Notes: a model not told the origin generated them from the sequence alone. Counted from the first letter of the stretch, positions 1-10,084 are shown. The stretch: 64,000 bases of DNA from Rhodococcus sp. B7740 (GCF_000954115.1 NZ_CP010797.1:5084001-5148000); one strand, 5' to 3'. Made by a program: numbers and translations.

Positions 1-1194
1 GGCCGCCTCGCCCTGGTGCGTATCCACAACGGCCAGCTCTCCAAGGGCCAGACCGTGAGCTGGATGCGCGAGGTCGACGGCGAACCCGTCGTCCAGAAGG
101 CCAAGATCACCGAGCTGCTCAACACCATCGGCGTCGAGCGCGTCCCCGGTGAGCGCGGCGTCGCAGGCGACATCGTCGCCGTCGCGGGCTTCCCGGACAT
201 CATGATCGGCGACACCCTCGCAGATCTGGAGGATCCGGTCGCGCTGCCTCGCATCACCGTCGACCAGCCGGCCATCTCCGTCACCATCGGCACCAACACG
301 AGCCCGCTCGTCGGTCGCGTCAGCGGCCACAAGCTCACCTCGCGCATGGTCAAGAGCCGTCTGGACCAGGAGCTCATCGGTAACGTCTCGCTCAAGGTTC
401 TCGACATCGGTCGCCCCGATGCCTGGGAGGTCCAGGGTCGTGGCGAGCTGGCGCTGGCCATCCTCGTCGAGCAGATGCGTCGCGAAGGCTTCGAGCTCAC
501 CGTCGGCAAGCCCCAGGTGGTCACCAAGCAGGTCGACGGCAAGCTGCACGAGCCCTTCGAAGAGCTCACCGTCGACACACCGGAGGAGTACCTCGGCGCG
601 GTCACTCAGTTGCTCGCAGCTCGCAAGGGCAAGATGGTGCAGATGACGAACCACGGCGCAGGCTGGGTTCGCATGGAGTTCATCGTTCCCTCGCGTGGCC
701 TGATCGGTTTCCGCACCGATTTCCTCACCGAGACTCGCGGTACCGGTATCGCCAACGCCGTCTTCCACGGATACGCACCGTGGGCAGGCGAGATCCGCGC
801 CCGCCACACCGGCTCGCTCGTCTCGGACCGTAACGGCACCGTCACCCCGTTCGCGATGATCCAGCTGGCCGACCGCGGCACGTTCTTCGTCGAGCCGGGT
901 GCGGACACCTACGAGGGCATGGTCGTGGGCATCAATCCGCGTCAGGAAGACCTCGACATCAACGTCACCCGCGAGAAGAAGCTGACCAACATGCGTCAGT
1001 CCTCCGCAGACGTCATGGAGACCCTGGCCAAGCCCAAGAAGCTCGACCTGGAAATGGCGATGGAGTTCTGTGCAGGCGACGAGTGCGTCGAGGTGACCCC
1101 CGAGGTCGTCCGCGTCCGCAAGGTGCACCTCGATTCCAACGAGCGCGCCCGCGAGCGTTCGCGTAGCAAGACTCGCGACAAGGCTGCTCTGTAA
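1..1194 (+). CDS. typA: Translational GTPase TypA/BipA, 5'-truncated by the window edge
   Basis: Ribosome-associated GTPase of the EF-G/LepA superfamily, involved in stress and low-temperature ribosome function. The reading frame is open from base 1, starting GRLALVRIHNG in the domain II beta-barrel, and gives 397 visible residues. The family is usually about 610-640 residues, so the N-terminal G domain (P-loop, switch regions) lies upstream of the window. The EF-G III/V-like domains and the basic TypA-specific C-terminal domain follow, ending in an Arg/Lys-rich tail. A hairpin follows the stop codon. typA next to lpqW is the mycobacterial arrangement. Identification rests on family-typical C-terminal sequence, since the GTPase motifs cannot be seen. 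Confidence 0.95.
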   Translation, partial: GRLALVRIHNGQLSKGQTVSWMREVDGEPVVQKAKITELLNTIGVERVPGERGVAGDIVAVAGFPDIMIGDTLADLEDPVALPRITVDQPAISVTIGTNTSPLVGRVSGHKLTSRMVKSRLDQELIGNVSLKVLDIGRPDAWEVQGRGELALAILVEQMRREGFELTVGKPQVVTKQVDGKLHEPFEELTVDTPEEYLGAVTQLLAARKGKMVQMTNHGAGWVRMEFIVPSRGLIGFRTDFLTETRGTGIANAVFHGYAPWAGEIRARHTGSLVSDRNGTVTPFAMIQLADRGTFFVEPGADTYEGMVVGINPRQEDLDINVTREKKLTNMRQSSADVMETLAKPKKLDLEMAMEFCAGDECVEVTPEVVRVRKVHLDSNERARERSRSKTRDKAAL

Positions 1195-1210
1195 GACTCA
1201 CTTCGTGCGG

Positions 1211-1250
1211 CAGAAGCGACGTGTCACCTTCGTGGGGCGCGTCGCTTCTG
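1211..1250 (+). terminator. Inverted repeat after typA (probable terminator)
   Basis: A perfect 11-bp inverted repeat, CAGAAGCGACG (1211-1221) and CGTCGCTTCTG (1240-1250), with an 18-nt loop, lies 17 bases after the typA stop. There is no T-tract, which is common for high-GC actinobacterial terminators. Confidence 0.55.
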
Positions 1251-1284
1251 TCGCAGAAGTAGCCGACTACCAAGGAGATCCTCG

Positions 1285-3081
1285 TTGCGCAAGGTGCTGA
1301 TGCCGACGGTTCTGGTTTCTGCCATCGCTCTGGCTCTCACCGCGTGCACTGCGGATCCGCCGCCCCCCATAGAGAGTGTCGAGACTCCGGTCAGCACGAC
1401 GATGGTTCCGGCCGAGACCGGTGATCCGGTCGTCGTCGCCATCGACGACGTCGGTATCGGGTTCAATCCACATCTTCTGGCGGATCAGTCGCCCGCGACG
1501 GCCGCGGTGAGTTCACTGGTTCTGCCCAGCCCGTTCCGCCCGGTCAGGAACCCCGACACCGGGGTGACCACCTGGGAGCCGGACCTGTCCTTGCTGCTCT
1601 CGGCCGAGGTGACGTCGCAATCGCCGTTCACCATCCGCTACCAGCTGCGCAACGAGGCCCAGTGGTCCGACAGCGCGCCGATCGCCGCCGAGGATTTCCG
1701 CTATCTGTGGCAGCAGATGATCACCCAGCCCGGTGTCGTCGATCCGGCGGGGTACGCCCTGATCAGCGACGTTGCGTCCTCGGGCGGTGGCAAAACGGTC
1801 GACGTGACGCTCTCGTCGCCATATCCGGCCTGGCAGCGACTGTTTGCCGATCTGGTGCCCTCGCACCTGCTCAAGGACTCACCGGGCGGTTTCCAGGGGG
1901 GCCTGACGGACAACGTGCCGGTCTCGGGTTCGCGGTTCAACATCAAGACCGTCGACCGGGGGAGGGACGAGATTCTGCTCGAACGCAACGATCGATTCTG
2001 GGACCGACCCGCATCACCGGACCAGATCCTCATCCGCCGCGGAGGAACCTCTGCGCAGCTGGCCGATTCGCTGCGGTCCAGTGACGCTCAGATCGCTCAG
2101 GTTCGCGGGGGCTCGGCGCTGCGGGCGCAGCTCTCCGCAATTCCCGGAGTGCGAACCGACACCGTCAGGCAGTCACGTGTGCTGTCGATGACGATCAACG
2201 GTCGAGCTCCGAACATGTCCGATTCTGTTGTGCGGCAAGGGATATTCGGTCTGCTCGATCCGAACCTGCTGGCCACGGTCGGAGCAGGCGGCGGCGCGAC
2301 CGATCGCCGGGCGGCTGCGCAGCTGTCCTCGCCGTCCGACCCCGGCTACTCGGCGACCGCGCCCGCCCCCATCGGCAAGACTGCTGCCCTCGATCTACTC
2401 GGTCGGGCCGGGTTCGTGCCGACACCTGATGCCGTGGTGACCTCGACACCGAATCCGAGCGCACCGACCACCGCAGCTCCGACGACGAGTCCCGCCCCGA
2501 GTGCGACGGACGCTCCTCGGTCGCCCGTCACCCGCCTTGCCGACGCGACCGGCACCGCGTTGCGGTTCGTGATCGGTGCGGTCGAGAACGACGACATCGC
2601 GCTAGCGGTCGCCGGCACCGCCGCCGACGAACTCGTCGGCGCGGGCATCGACGCCACCGTCACCCCACTGCCTGCCGACGAACTGTATTCGACGGCGTTG
2701 ACCGACGGGACCGTCGACGCGGTCGTGGGATGGACCAGCGCCGGGGTCGACCCCGCCACGGCCCTCGCCTCACGGTTCGGCTGCGCCGACGCAGCGGCCG
2801 ACGGCAGTGGCGACGGCGTCGAGGTGTTGCGCAACCTGTCCGGCCTGTGCGTTCCGGAACTGCAATCGACGATCGAAAGGGCACTGGTGAGCGGTCTCGA
2901 CCCCACCGTGGCCAGGAACGAGGTCGAGCCCGAACTGTGGTCGCTGGCGTCGACCCTGCCGATCATGCAGGACTCGTCCGTGGTGGCCGCCGTTCCCGGC
3001 ATCACCGGCGTCTCGTTGACCGGCCCGGTGGAGGTCGGGATCTTCGCCGATGCGTCGCAGTGGATACGGACACCCCGATGA
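1285..3081 (+). CDS. lpqW: LpqW-like lipoprotein, ABC-type solute-binding family 5
   Basis: 598-residue lipoprotein homologous to mycobacterial LpqW, which directs polar PIM intermediates into lipomannan/lipoarabinomannan synthesis on the outer membrane face. The TTG start is chosen because AAGGAG lies seven bases upstream; an ATG six codons in lacks such a site. Residues 1-20 form a lipoprotein signal with lipobox LTAC (Cys21). The rest is an SBP_bac_5 fold, interrupted around residues 385-415 by a Ser/Thr/Pro/Ala-rich linker. It sits between typA and mshB, as in M. tuberculosis. The stop lies within the upstream in-frame extension of mshB. Exact function is inferred from synteny and family. 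Confidence 0.88.
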   Translation: MRKVLMPTVLVSAIALALTACTADPPPPIESVETPVSTTMVPAETGDPVVVAIDDVGIGFNPHLLADQSPATAAVSSLVLPSPFRPVRNPDTGVTTWEPDLSLLLSAEVTSQSPFTIRYQLRNEAQWSDSAPIAAEDFRYLWQQMITQPGVVDPAGYALISDVASSGGGKTVDVTLSSPYPAWQRLFADLVPSHLLKDSPGGFQGGLTDNVPVSGSRFNIKTVDRGRDEILLERNDRFWDRPASPDQILIRRGGTSAQLADSLRSSDAQIAQVRGGSALRAQLSAIPGVRTDTVRQSRVLSMTINGRAPNMSDSVVRQGIFGLLDPNLLATVGAGGGATDRRAAAQLSSPSDPGYSATAPAPIGKTAALDLLGRAGFVPTPDAVVTSTPNPSAPTTAAPTTSPAPSATDAPRSPVTRLADATGTALRFVIGAVENDDIALAVAGTAADELVGAGIDATVTPLPADELYSTALTDGTVDAVVGWTSAGVDPATALASRFGCADAAADGSGDGVEVLRNLSGLCVPELQSTIERALVSGLDPTVARNEVEPELWSLASTLPIMQDSSVVAAVPGITGVSLTGPVEVGIFADASQWIRTPR

Positions 3082-3176
3082 CCGAACCCGGCGAGACCGA
3101 CGACAACGACACAGCGAGCGACACAGCGATGACGAACGATTCGACGATGCCGGAGCCTTCCACGACGGAGCCTTCC

Positions 3177-4070
3177 ATGACGGAGCCGCAGCGGTTGCTC
3201 CTGGTGCATGCACACCCGGACGACGAGACGATCACCACCGGCGGCACCATCGCTCACTACGTCCGTGCCGGTGCGGACGTCACGGTGCTCACCTGCTCGC
3301 TCGGCGAGGAGGGGGAAGTGATCGGCGAGACGTGGGCAGATCTGGTCGTCGACCGTGCGGATCAGCTCGGCGGCTATCGGATTCTGGAACTGCACCGCGC
3401 TCTCGCGGCACTGGGGTGCAACCCACCTCGATTTCTCGGCGGTGCCGGACGGTGGCGAGATTCGGGAATGGCCGGGACGTCGGCGGCCCGCAAACCGCGC
3501 GCGTTCGTCAACGCCGATCGCACCGAGGCTCTCGGAGCGCTCGTCGCGGTGATGCGCGAGCTCCGACCGCAGGTGGTCGTCGGGTACGACCCCGAGGGCG
3601 GATACGGCCACCCCGACCATCAGCAGGTGCACTCGCTGGTGACCGAGGCCGTCGAGGTCTCCGGTACGGAGTCGTTCCCCGGCGTCGGATCGCCCTGGGA
3701 GGTGGCGAAGTTCTACTGGACGGTCACCGGACACGATCAGTTGCAGGCGGGACTGGCCGCCATCGAGGAGATTCCCGCGCACTGGCGAATGCCGGAGACC
3801 GGCGAGCTGCCGAGTGTTCCCGAGAGCGTCATCACTACGAGTGTCGACATTCGCGGCGTGCTCGATGCCAAGAGAGATGCGCTCCGGGCTCACGCAACTC
3901 AGGTGACCGTCGCACCGTCCGGCAGCGAGTACGCACTGTCCAACGACATCGCCCAACCGATTCTGCTCGACGAGCAGTACGTGCTCGTCCGCGGTGAACT
4001 CGACCCCGATGAGACGGGCAGGGAGAACGACCTGTTCGCCGGCGTACTAGGCTGTGGCTCGAATCACTGA
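3177..4070 (+). CDS. mshB: Mycothiol biosynthesis deacetylase MshB
   Basis: Zn-dependent deacetylase acting on GlcNAc-inositol, giving GlcN-Ins for mycothiol synthesis. From the ATG at 3177 the protein is 297 residues (family about 300). It starts MTEPQRLLLVHAHPDDE, placing His13, Asp15 and Asp16 at the positions of the M. tuberculosis enzyme; further metal/catalytic histidines are H145 and H148 in GYGHPDH. GGAG lies six bases before this start. An in-frame ATG at 3078 overlaps the lpqW stop (ATGA) and would add 33 residues of Thr/Glu/Pro/Ser-rich sequence without a good ribosome site. It is likely co-transcribed with lpqW. Confidence 0.92.
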   Translation: MTEPQRLLLVHAHPDDETITTGGTIAHYVRAGADVTVLTCSLGEEGEVIGETWADLVVDRADQLGGYRILELHRALAALGCNPPRFLGGAGRWRDSGMAGTSAARKPRAFVNADRTEALGALVAVMRELRPQVVVGYDPEGGYGHPDHQQVHSLVTEAVEVSGTESFPGVGSPWEVAKFYWTVTGHDQLQAGLAAIEEIPAHWRMPETGELPSVPESVITTSVDIRGVLDAKRDALRAHATQVTVAPSGSEYALSNDIAQPILLDEQYVLVRGELDPDETGRENDLFAGVLGCGSNH

Positions 4071-4097
4071 TCTCGATACAGCAGGGGCGGAACACAC

Positions 4098-4256
4098 ATG
4101 TACAACTGGGTAGTGCAGGACGCGATCGTCGCGTTCGTCGATTCTCTCAAGCCGCAGTTCGGCGCGCAGGCAGATCTGTACCAGTACGTATTGGGACAGA
4201 TCGCCATGGGTGCGAGCAACTTGCTGACCTCACTGGGATACCCGCCGGTTTCCTGA
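4098..4256 (+). CDS. Small hypothetical protein, 52 residues
   Basis: ATG-initiated frame starting MYNWVVQDAI and ending LTSLGYPPVS. A purine-rich AGGGGCGG lies about nine bases upstream, and the gene starts 27 bases after mshB in the same direction. The peptide is rich in aromatic and aliphatic residues and looks amphipathic rather than a classical membrane span or signal peptide. It fills the mshB to membrane-protein gap. I do not recognise a family; it is called on start context, size and position only. Confidence 0.5.
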   Translation: MYNWVVQDAIVAFVDSLKPQFGAQADLYQYVLGQIAMGASNLLTSLGYPPVS

Positions 4257-4301
4257 GTGCCGGTGCACTGAATCGACCCGGGTCAAGGCAGTATTGGGCG
4301 C

Positions 4302-4754
4302 ATGATCTCGAAGGCCGCATCCAATACTGTCGCCCTGGTGTCGTGGGCGACTGTCGCAGTACTGGTGTTCGACGGCTTCCTGTCCGGATTTCTGTCGGTC
4401 TTCTTCCTACCGACCTACCTCGGTTCGGTGCAGTTCCCCATCAGCGCTGTGCTCGGCGGGATCGCGAACGTCGCGCTGATTCTCGCCGCACGCAAAGTCG
4501 CAGATCGACCGATCTGGGTGGCGTCGCCCCTGTTCGGTTGGTTTGCCGCGGTGGTGCTGTGCATGCTCGGCGGTCCGGGAGGCGACGTTCTCCTACTTGC
4601 CGATTGGCGCACCATGCTGCTCATCGTGGCCGGTGCGGGCCCCGCCGGAGTGCTGCTGTTCATGTTCCGGATGAAGGCGATCACAGCAAGCGTGCATGCC
4701 GACCCGCATTCCGCAGCACGTCCTCGATCATCGTCGGAGTCAACAGTCCGGTGA
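4302..4754 (+). CDS. Small integral membrane protein (Rv1171-like position)
   Basis: 150-residue hydrophobic protein with about four predicted membrane segments (roughly residues 8-35, 43-60, 70-90 and 100-118) and a hydrophilic Ser/Arg-rich tail. Its place after mshB and before fbiC matches the unnamed membrane protein Rv1171 of M. tuberculosis; that correspondence is from position and topology. The last 74 bases overlap the 3' end of the convergent udgB. The tail is compositionally unlike the rest, so the last 25 codons may not be conserved. No biochemical role is known to me. Confidence 0.75.
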   Translation: MISKAASNTVALVSWATVAVLVFDGFLSGFLSVFFLPTYLGSVQFPISAVLGGIANVALILAARKVADRPIWVASPLFGWFAAVVLCMLGGPGGDVLLLADWRTMLLIVAGAGPAGVLLFMFRMKAITASVHADPHSAARPRSSSESTVR

Positions 4755-5376
4755 AGGTGTTTCGCTGGCTCACGTGATAGCTGGCGAACACGGTGATCGA
4801 GCCCAGGTCTAGCCGAGCCCCATGGCCGAATTTCGGTGCGGGCCTCGGCACATCCCACCCGTTCGCGGCCAGTGTCGGCAGCAGAGACTGCCAGCCGAAC
4901 GCTCCGAGAACGAGGACGGACCTCAGGGTCGGACGCAGCAACCGCAATTCGTCGTCGAGCCAGGGTCTGCACCGGTCACGTTCGGCGGGAGTCGGTTTGT
5001 TCTGCGGCGGAGCGCAGTGCACCGGAGCAGCGATGCGAACCCCGTTGAGCGTCAATCCGTCTCCGATATGGGTGGCGGTGGGTTGGCTGGCCAGGCCGAC
5101 CGCATGCATCGCTCGATAGAGAACGTCACCGCTTCGATCACCGGTGAACATCCGACCGGTGCGGTTCGCGCCGTGTGCCGCGGGTGCCAGACCCACGATC
5201 AGCATCGATGCATCGGCCGGGCCGAAACTGGGAACGGCTTTGCCCCAATACGTTTCGTTCGCGAACGCGGCCCGCTTCTCGGTAGCGACCTGCTCACGCC
5301 ACTGCACCAAGCGTGGACAGGCGCGGCATTCGGCCACCGCGAAGTCGAGCTCGTCGATGCTCTGCGGCCGCGTCAT
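4681..5376 (-). CDS. udgB: Family 5 uracil-DNA glycosylase UdgB
   Basis: 231-residue iron-sulfur uracil-DNA glycosylase that removes uracil and related lesions as the first step of base excision repair. Four Cys fit the 4Fe-4S ligands: C17 and C20 (CRAC), C121 and C136. Motif A, GLAPAAHGANRTGRMFTGD (about 62-80), carries Ala rather than a catalytic Asp/Asn, as expected for family 5. The C-terminal motif ASYHVSQRNTFTG carries the conserved His. It is convergent with, and overlaps, the preceding membrane-protein gene. The PH-domain gene upstream ends one base before this ATG, so the three minus-strand genes may be one transcript. Confidence 0.92.
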   Translation of the reverse strand: MTRPQSIDELDFAVAECRACPRLVQWREQVATEKRAAFANETYWGKAVPSFGPADASMLIVGLAPAAHGANRTGRMFTGDRSGDVLYRAMHAVGLASQPTATHIGDGLTLNGVRIAAPVHCAPPQNKPTPAERDRCRPWLDDELRLLRPTLRSVLVLGAFGWQSLLPTLAANGWDVPRPAPKFGHGARLDLGSITVFASYHVSQRNTFTGLLTPTMIEDVLRNAGRHARLL

Positions 5377-5377
5377 G

Positions 5378-6907
5378 TCAGGTCCGGTGCAGCCAGACGT
5401 CCCCGGCTCCAGGGGTGACGGCGTCGATCATCGCCCACGCGTTCTCGATAGGGATGTCGACCACCTCGTAGTGTCCGACGCCTGCGGGAGTTGCGGCGAC
5501 GACGGTCGCGACCCCGGCGCGACGCTGAAAGAACGTCTGCCGCACCGTCCAGCCGATGATGCCTGCCGCTTCGAGGCTGTGTCGAGTCCTGTCGAGCGAA
5601 CCGTGCTGGGTGATGAGCCAACCGGGCAGCACCGTGTGGCCGAGGCCGCGGAAGCGATCGTGAGCGAGTCCGAATGCAGCAACGAACAACACCCCGACCG
5701 CGATCCACGCCAGCACCGGGATCGGTGCGCCGACGTACTGTGCGATGCCGAGCGCTGCACCGAGAACCAGCACGGGCAGCACAGCGCGGGTGTAGCGGCG
5801 TCGACGCGCTGCGGGTCCGTGTTGCAGCAGAGGCCGGTCCGAACTTCCGTGCAGACCGGCCTCGCCGAGCACCGTGGTCATCATCCGCAGCGCCTCGGCG
5901 CGTGGGGCCTGGGGCAGCAGCAGAGACGATTCCTTCTTCTCGGCGCTGACGCCCGTCATGATGGCGTCCAGCCTTGCTCCGCCGGCCGCACGAAGCAGCA
6001 GCGGTTCGGACAACGAGGTGCCACGAAGTCGCTTGCGATCGAGCGTCGACTGACGGGTGCGCAGCAGTCCGTGGCTGACGTGCATGGTGCGTCCCTGGTC
6101 CGTCACGGTCAGGTTGGCGTAGGCCAGCAGGTAGCGGACGCATGCGAAGATGCTCGACACGACGAGCAGCGCCATCAGCGCCACGACGACGAACACCGCG
6201 ATGCCCAATCGCTCGGCGGAGTCGATGCTGTTGGAGACCACCGACGATTCGGCCAGTGTCTGCCCGAGCCCGTATTGGAACAGCACGCCGACGGCCGCAG
6301 CGATGGTGACGATGCCGGTGATGGAGAACGGCGCGAACCGCACCCACGAGAACTGCCAGTGCGCAATCTCCACGCCGGAATCCTCTGCTGCGGTGGGTGT
6401 TCCGTCGGTCGCCGGGACCTGCCCCGACACTCGCTGCAACAGATCTCCGCGGAGTGCCGGTACCAGCGAGGTGTCGAGGGCATTGAGCTCGAAGGCCTCA
6501 CCCTTGCCTGCCTGTTGCCCGGTGCCGATGCGCAGGATGGACAGGCCGAGTACGCGGTGCAGGACGTTCGCCTCCACGTCGACCGACCGAATCCTGTTGC
6601 GCGGGATGGACAGGACCTTCTTCTGCAACACTCCGGTGCGCAGTTGCACGTGTACCGGACCGATTCGGTAGCTGGTGGTGAACCACCGCAGAATTGCGAA
6701 CACCACCACGACTGCGAGGATGCCGAGACTCCAATAGTGGTTACCGCTCTGACTGCCGACGAAGAACGAGATCAACAGCACCGGCAGAATCTTGATGCCC
6801 TCGTTCACCGGATGTACCAACAGCATTCGCTTGTCCAGGCGCAGCCAGGGCTGTTCCTCCTCGACGGCGAGGAGTTCCGCCTGATCCTGCGGGCTGCCGG
6901 CGGTCAC
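5378..6907 (-). CDS. PH domain-containing membrane protein (YdbT-like)
   Basis: 509-residue protein with repeated hydrophobic hairpins, each followed by a bacterial PH domain (bPH_2, formerly DUF304), in the arrangement of B. subtilis YdbT. The start is the GTG overlapping the stop of the upstream PH-domain gene (GTGA), giving MTAGSPQDQAELL. The first transmembrane pair lies near residues 37-75, with further pairs near 180-260 and 370-410. YdbS/YdbT pairs are linked in Bacillus to antimicrobial peptide resistance; the role here is unproven. The two genes are translationally coupled and presumably form a complex. Confidence 0.85.
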   Translation of the reverse strand: MTAGSPQDQAELLAVEEEQPWLRLDKRMLLVHPVNEGIKILPVLLISFFVGSQSGNHYWSLGILAVVVVFAILRWFTTSYRIGPVHVQLRTGVLQKKVLSIPRNRIRSVDVEANVLHRVLGLSILRIGTGQQAGKGEAFELNALDTSLVPALRGDLLQRVSGQVPATDGTPTAAEDSGVEIAHWQFSWVRFAPFSITGIVTIAAAVGVLFQYGLGQTLAESSVVSNSIDSAERLGIAVFVVVALMALLVVSSIFACVRYLLAYANLTVTDQGRTMHVSHGLLRTRQSTLDRKRLRGTSLSEPLLLRAAGGARLDAIMTGVSAEKKESSLLLPQAPRAEALRMMTTVLGEAGLHGSSDRPLLQHGPAARRRRYTRAVLPVLVLGAALGIAQYVGAPIPVLAWIAVGVLFVAAFGLAHDRFRGLGHTVLPGWLITQHGSLDRTRHSLEAAGIIGWTVRQTFFQRRAGVATVVAATPAGVGHYEVVDIPIENAWAMIDAVTPGAGDVWLHRT

Positions 6908-7383
6908 GTGGCATCTCCGACGGTACGGCCGGCGATGTCGGTCAGGCGCGCGACCGTCTTGTCCGCGACGTCCTGATCGAGCGCTGTGATCTTCACCGCG
7001 CCCGCGGACGACGCCGTGGTGACGGTGACGGTGGCCAAGCCCAACAGACGATCGAGCGGTCCGCGCTCGGTGTCGACGGTCTGTACTCGCGAGATCGGTG
7101 CGATCCGCCGCTCCTGGCTCAACCAGCCGGTGCGGGTGTAGACCGCGGTGTCGCTGATCTCCCAGCGATGCACGCGATATCGCCACTGTGGCACGACCGC
7201 GACGTGCAGGGCCGCGAGGACGATCGAGGCGACGAGGACGGTGACGTGTGGCCAGGTGGTCCAGTTCGAGTCGACGACGGCCCAGACGATCTGGGCGACG
7301 AAGATCGGTACCCACAGCAGACCGGCACTCAGCGCCCAGAGCAGACGCGCACGCGGAGAGGGTTGCCACTGCGGATCGGTCAT
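6904..7383 (-). CDS. PH domain-containing membrane protein (YdbS-like)
   Basis: 159-residue protein: two N-terminal transmembrane helices (about 15-60) followed by one bPH_2 domain (about 65-150). The ATG at 7383 gives MTDPQWQPSPRARLL; a GTG three codons upstream is also possible. The stop overlaps the GTG of the larger YdbT-like gene. It is divergent from fbiC with about 70 bases between starts, so the two transcription units share a short promoter region. Confidence 0.83.
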   Translation of the reverse strand: MTDPQWQPSPRARLLWALSAGLLWVPIFVAQIVWAVVDSNWTTWPHVTVLVASIVLAALHVAVVPQWRYRVHRWEISDTAVYTRTGWLSQERRIAPISRVQTVDTERGPLDRLLGLATVTVTTASSAGAVKITALDQDVADKTVARLTDIAGRTVGDAT

Positions 7384-7454
7384 CGTTGTCACGGCTACAA
7401 ACCTAGGGGTGTCGTTCGGTAACCACCACCCCCGGAGCCTGCGGAACGACCCGA

Positions 7455-10046
7455 ATGGGGGAGGGGTGGGTGGCACGTGCGTACCAGGAAGCGCATGATC
7501 GACTGGTGACTTCGCTGCCTGATACCGCTCCAGCCGCTTCTGCCATGCGCCGCGTTCTGCGTCGCGCCCGGGACGGAGTCTCGTTGAACGTCGACGAGGC
7601 GACGGTTCTGCTGCATGCGCGCGGGGACGATCTGGTGGATCTGATGGCGTCGGCCGCGCGAGTTCGTGATGCGGGTCTGGAGTCGGCCGGGCGTCCGAAG
7701 ACGGTCTCCTATTCGCGAAAGGTCTTCGTACCCATCACGCGGTTGTGCCGCGACAAGTGCCATTACTGCACGTTCGTCACGGTGCCCGGCAAGCTCAATG
7801 CCGCCGGGCACGGGATGTTCATGGATCCCGACGAGATCATCGACGTCGCTCGCAAGGGTGCCGCGCTCGGGTGCAAAGAAGCGCTGTTCACCCTCGGTGA
7901 CCGACCGGAGGAGCGGTGGCCCGAGGCCAAGGCGTGGCTCGATTCTCGCGGCTACGATTCGACCCTGGATTACGTGCGCGCCATGTCGATCCGGGTGCTC
8001 GAGGAGACCGGCTTGCTCCCGCACCTCAATCCGGGAGTGATGTCGTGGCAGGAGCTGTCGCGACTCAAGCCGGTCGCCCCGTCGATGGGGATGATGCTCG
8101 AGACCACCTCGCGTCGGTTGTTCGAGGAGAAGGGGCAGGCGCACTACGGCAGCCCCGACAAGGATCCCGAGGTTCGGCTGCGGACGTTGACCGACGCGGG
8201 TCGCCTGAACATCCCGTTCACGACCGGAATTCTGGTGGGAATCGGCGAGACACTGCGCGATCGCGCCGAGTCGATCATGGCAATTCGTAAGGTGCACAAG
8301 TCTTTCGGACACGTTCAGGAAATCATAGTGCAGAACTTCCTGGCGAAGTCCGACACCGCGATGCGGTCCGTTCCCGATGCGGGGCTCGAAGAATTCCTGG
8401 CGACCATCGCGGTGACGCGCATCGTGGTCGGCCCGTCGATGCGGATTCAGGCTCCGCCGAATCTGGTCGAGCCGGAGGAGACCGCAGCGCTGCTCGGTGC
8501 AGGCGTCGACGATTGGGGCGGGGTCTCGCCGCTGACTCCCGATCACGTCAACCCGGAGCGGCCGTGGCCGAACCTCGACACCCTCGCCGAGCTGTCCGAC
8601 AAGGCGGGCTACCGCTTGGTGGAACGTGTTGCAGCGCAACCGCAGTACGTTCTGGCCGGCGCTCCGTGGATCGATCCGCGGATCTCGGCGCACGTGCGGG
8701 CGCTCGCCGATCCCGAGACCGGCATGGCGCGTGAGAACGTCAACCCGACGGGTCTGCCGTGGCAGGAGCCGGACGAGGAGTGGGAGTCCTCGGGACGCGT
8801 CGACCTGAACACCGAGATCGACACTCAGGGACGCAATACCGAGACGCGCTCGGATCTGGCGAATGCGTTCGGCGACTGGGACTCCATTCGCGAGCAGGTG
8901 CGCGATCTCGCCGGGCTCGAGCGGGTCGACCGCGACTTGGTGTCGGCATTGACGGCAGCGGAGAAGGATCCGGCCGGGCTGACCGACGAGCAGTACCTCG
9001 CACTCGCCACGGCCGAGGGTCCGGGCATGGACGCCGTCGCGGCCCTCGCGGACGATCTGCGCAAGCAGGTCAACGGAGACACCGTCACCTACGTGGTGAA
9101 CCGGAACATCAACTTCACCAACATCTGCTACACCGGGTGCCGCTTCTGTGCGTTCGCGCAGCGCAAGGGTGACGCCGATGCGTTCACCCTGTCCACCGCC
9201 GAGGTCGCCGATCGTGCGTGGGAAGCGCACGTCGTCGGTGCCACCGAGGTCTGCATGCAGGGTGGAATCGACCCCGAACTACCGGTGACGGGCTACGCCG
9301 ACCTGGTGCGTGCGGTCAAGGCTCGGGTTCCGTCCATGCACGTGCACGCGTTCTCACCGATGGAGATCGTCAACGGGGCCTCCCGCGGCGGTCAGTCGAT
9401 TCGCGAGTGGCTCACCGAACTCCGGGCCGCCGGGCTGGACTCGATACCGGGTACGGCCGCGGAGATCCTCGACGACGAGGTCCGCTGGGTGCTCACCAAG
9501 GGCAAGCTGCCCGCTGCCGAGTGGATCGAAGTGATCACCACCGCGCACGAGGTGGGCCTGCGGTCGAGCTCGACGATGATGTACGGGCACGTCGACAATC
9601 CGTCGCACTGGGTCGGTCACCTGAACGTGCTCAAGAAGATCCAGGACAAGACCGGTGGGTTCACCGAATTCGTGCCGCTGCCGTTCGTGCACCAGTCCTC
9701 GCCGCTGTATCTGGCCGGAGCGTCCCGACCCGGGCCGACCAACCGCGACAACCGTGCGGTGCACGCCCTGGCTCGCATCATGCTGCACGGCCGAATCGAC
9801 AACATCCAGACATCGTGGGTGAAATTGGGAATCACGGGTACACAGGCGATGCTGAACGGAGGCGCGAACGATCTGGGAGGGACCCTGATGGAGGAGACGA
9901 TCTCGCGTATGGCGGGTTCGCAGAACGGTTCGGAGAAGACCGTCGCGGAACTGCACGAGATCGCCGACGGCATCGGACGACCGGTTCGTCAGCGCACCAC
10001 CACGTACGGCCCGGCTCCGGCGGTATCGGTTGCCGGCTTGATCTGA
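7455..10046 (+). CDS. fbiC: 7,8-didemethyl-8-hydroxy-5-deazariboflavin (FO) synthase FbiC
   Basis: Bifunctional radical-SAM enzyme that builds FO, the deazaflavin core of F420, from tyrosine and a ribityl-pyrimidine. The CofG-like half carries C98-x3-C102-x2-C105 (CRDKCHYC); the CofH-like half carries C558-x3-C562-x2-C565 (CYTGCRFC). Length of 863 residues matches the actinobacterial fusion (about 856). The start is uncertain: ATG 7455, GTG 7470 (preceded by a G/A-rich stretch) or GTG 7506. The conserved core starts at [16 protein letters not shown] sequence near residue 30, so all options leave the enzyme intact. Confidence 0.96.
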   Translation: MGEGWVARAYQEAHDRLVTSLPDTAPAASAMRRVLRRARDGVSLNVDEATVLLHARGDDLVDLMASAARVRDAGLESAGRPKTVSYSRKVFVPITRLCRDKCHYCTFVTVPGKLNAAGHGMFMDPDEIIDVARKGAALGCKEALFTLGDRPEERWPEAKAWLDSRGYDSTLDYVRAMSIRVLEETGLLPHLNPGVMSWQELSRLKPVAPSMGMMLETTSRRLFEEKGQAHYGSPDKDPEVRLRTLTDAGRLNIPFTTGILVGIGETLRDRAESIMAIRKVHKSFGHVQEIIVQNFLAKSDTAMRSVPDAGLEEFLATIAVTRIVVGPSMRIQAPPNLVEPEETAALLGAGVDDWGGVSPLTPDHVNPERPWPNLDTLAELSDKAGYRLVERVAAQPQYVLAGAPWIDPRISAHVRALADPETGMARENVNPTGLPWQEPDEEWESSGRVDLNTEIDTQGRNTETRSDLANAFGDWDSIREQVRDLAGLERVDRDLVSALTAAEKDPAGLTDEQYLALATAEGPGMDAVAALADDLRKQVNGDTVTYVVNRNINFTNICYTGCRFCAFAQRKGDADAFTLSTAEVADRAWEAHVVGATEVCMQGGIDPELPVTGYADLVRAVKARVPSMHVHAFSPMEIVNGASRGGQSIREWLTELRAAGLDSIPGTAAEILDDEVRWVLTKGKLPAAEWIEVITTAHEVGLRSSSTMMYGHVDNPSHWVGHLNVLKKIQDKTGGFTEFVPLPFVHQSSPLYLAGASRPGPTNRDNRAVHALARIMLHGRIDNIQTSWVKLGITGTQAMLNGGANDLGGTLMEETISRMAGSQNGSEKTVAELHEIADGIGRPVRQRTTTYGPAPAVSVAGLI

Positions 10047-10084
10047 CCCTCGGGTCCCCTTTTTCGAAATGGAGCTTGTCTGAC

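Noticed and set aside
2346..3956. A 536-codon minus-strand frame opposite lpqW-mshB
   Set aside because: It is antisense to two well-recognised genes, has low-complexity Arg/Ala/Gly composition and no domain. It is a GC-rich shadow.
5144..6976. A 610-codon plus-strand frame across the PH-domain gene
   Set aside because: His/Arg/Gln-rich shadow of the minus-strand gene, which has transmembrane helices and PH domains.
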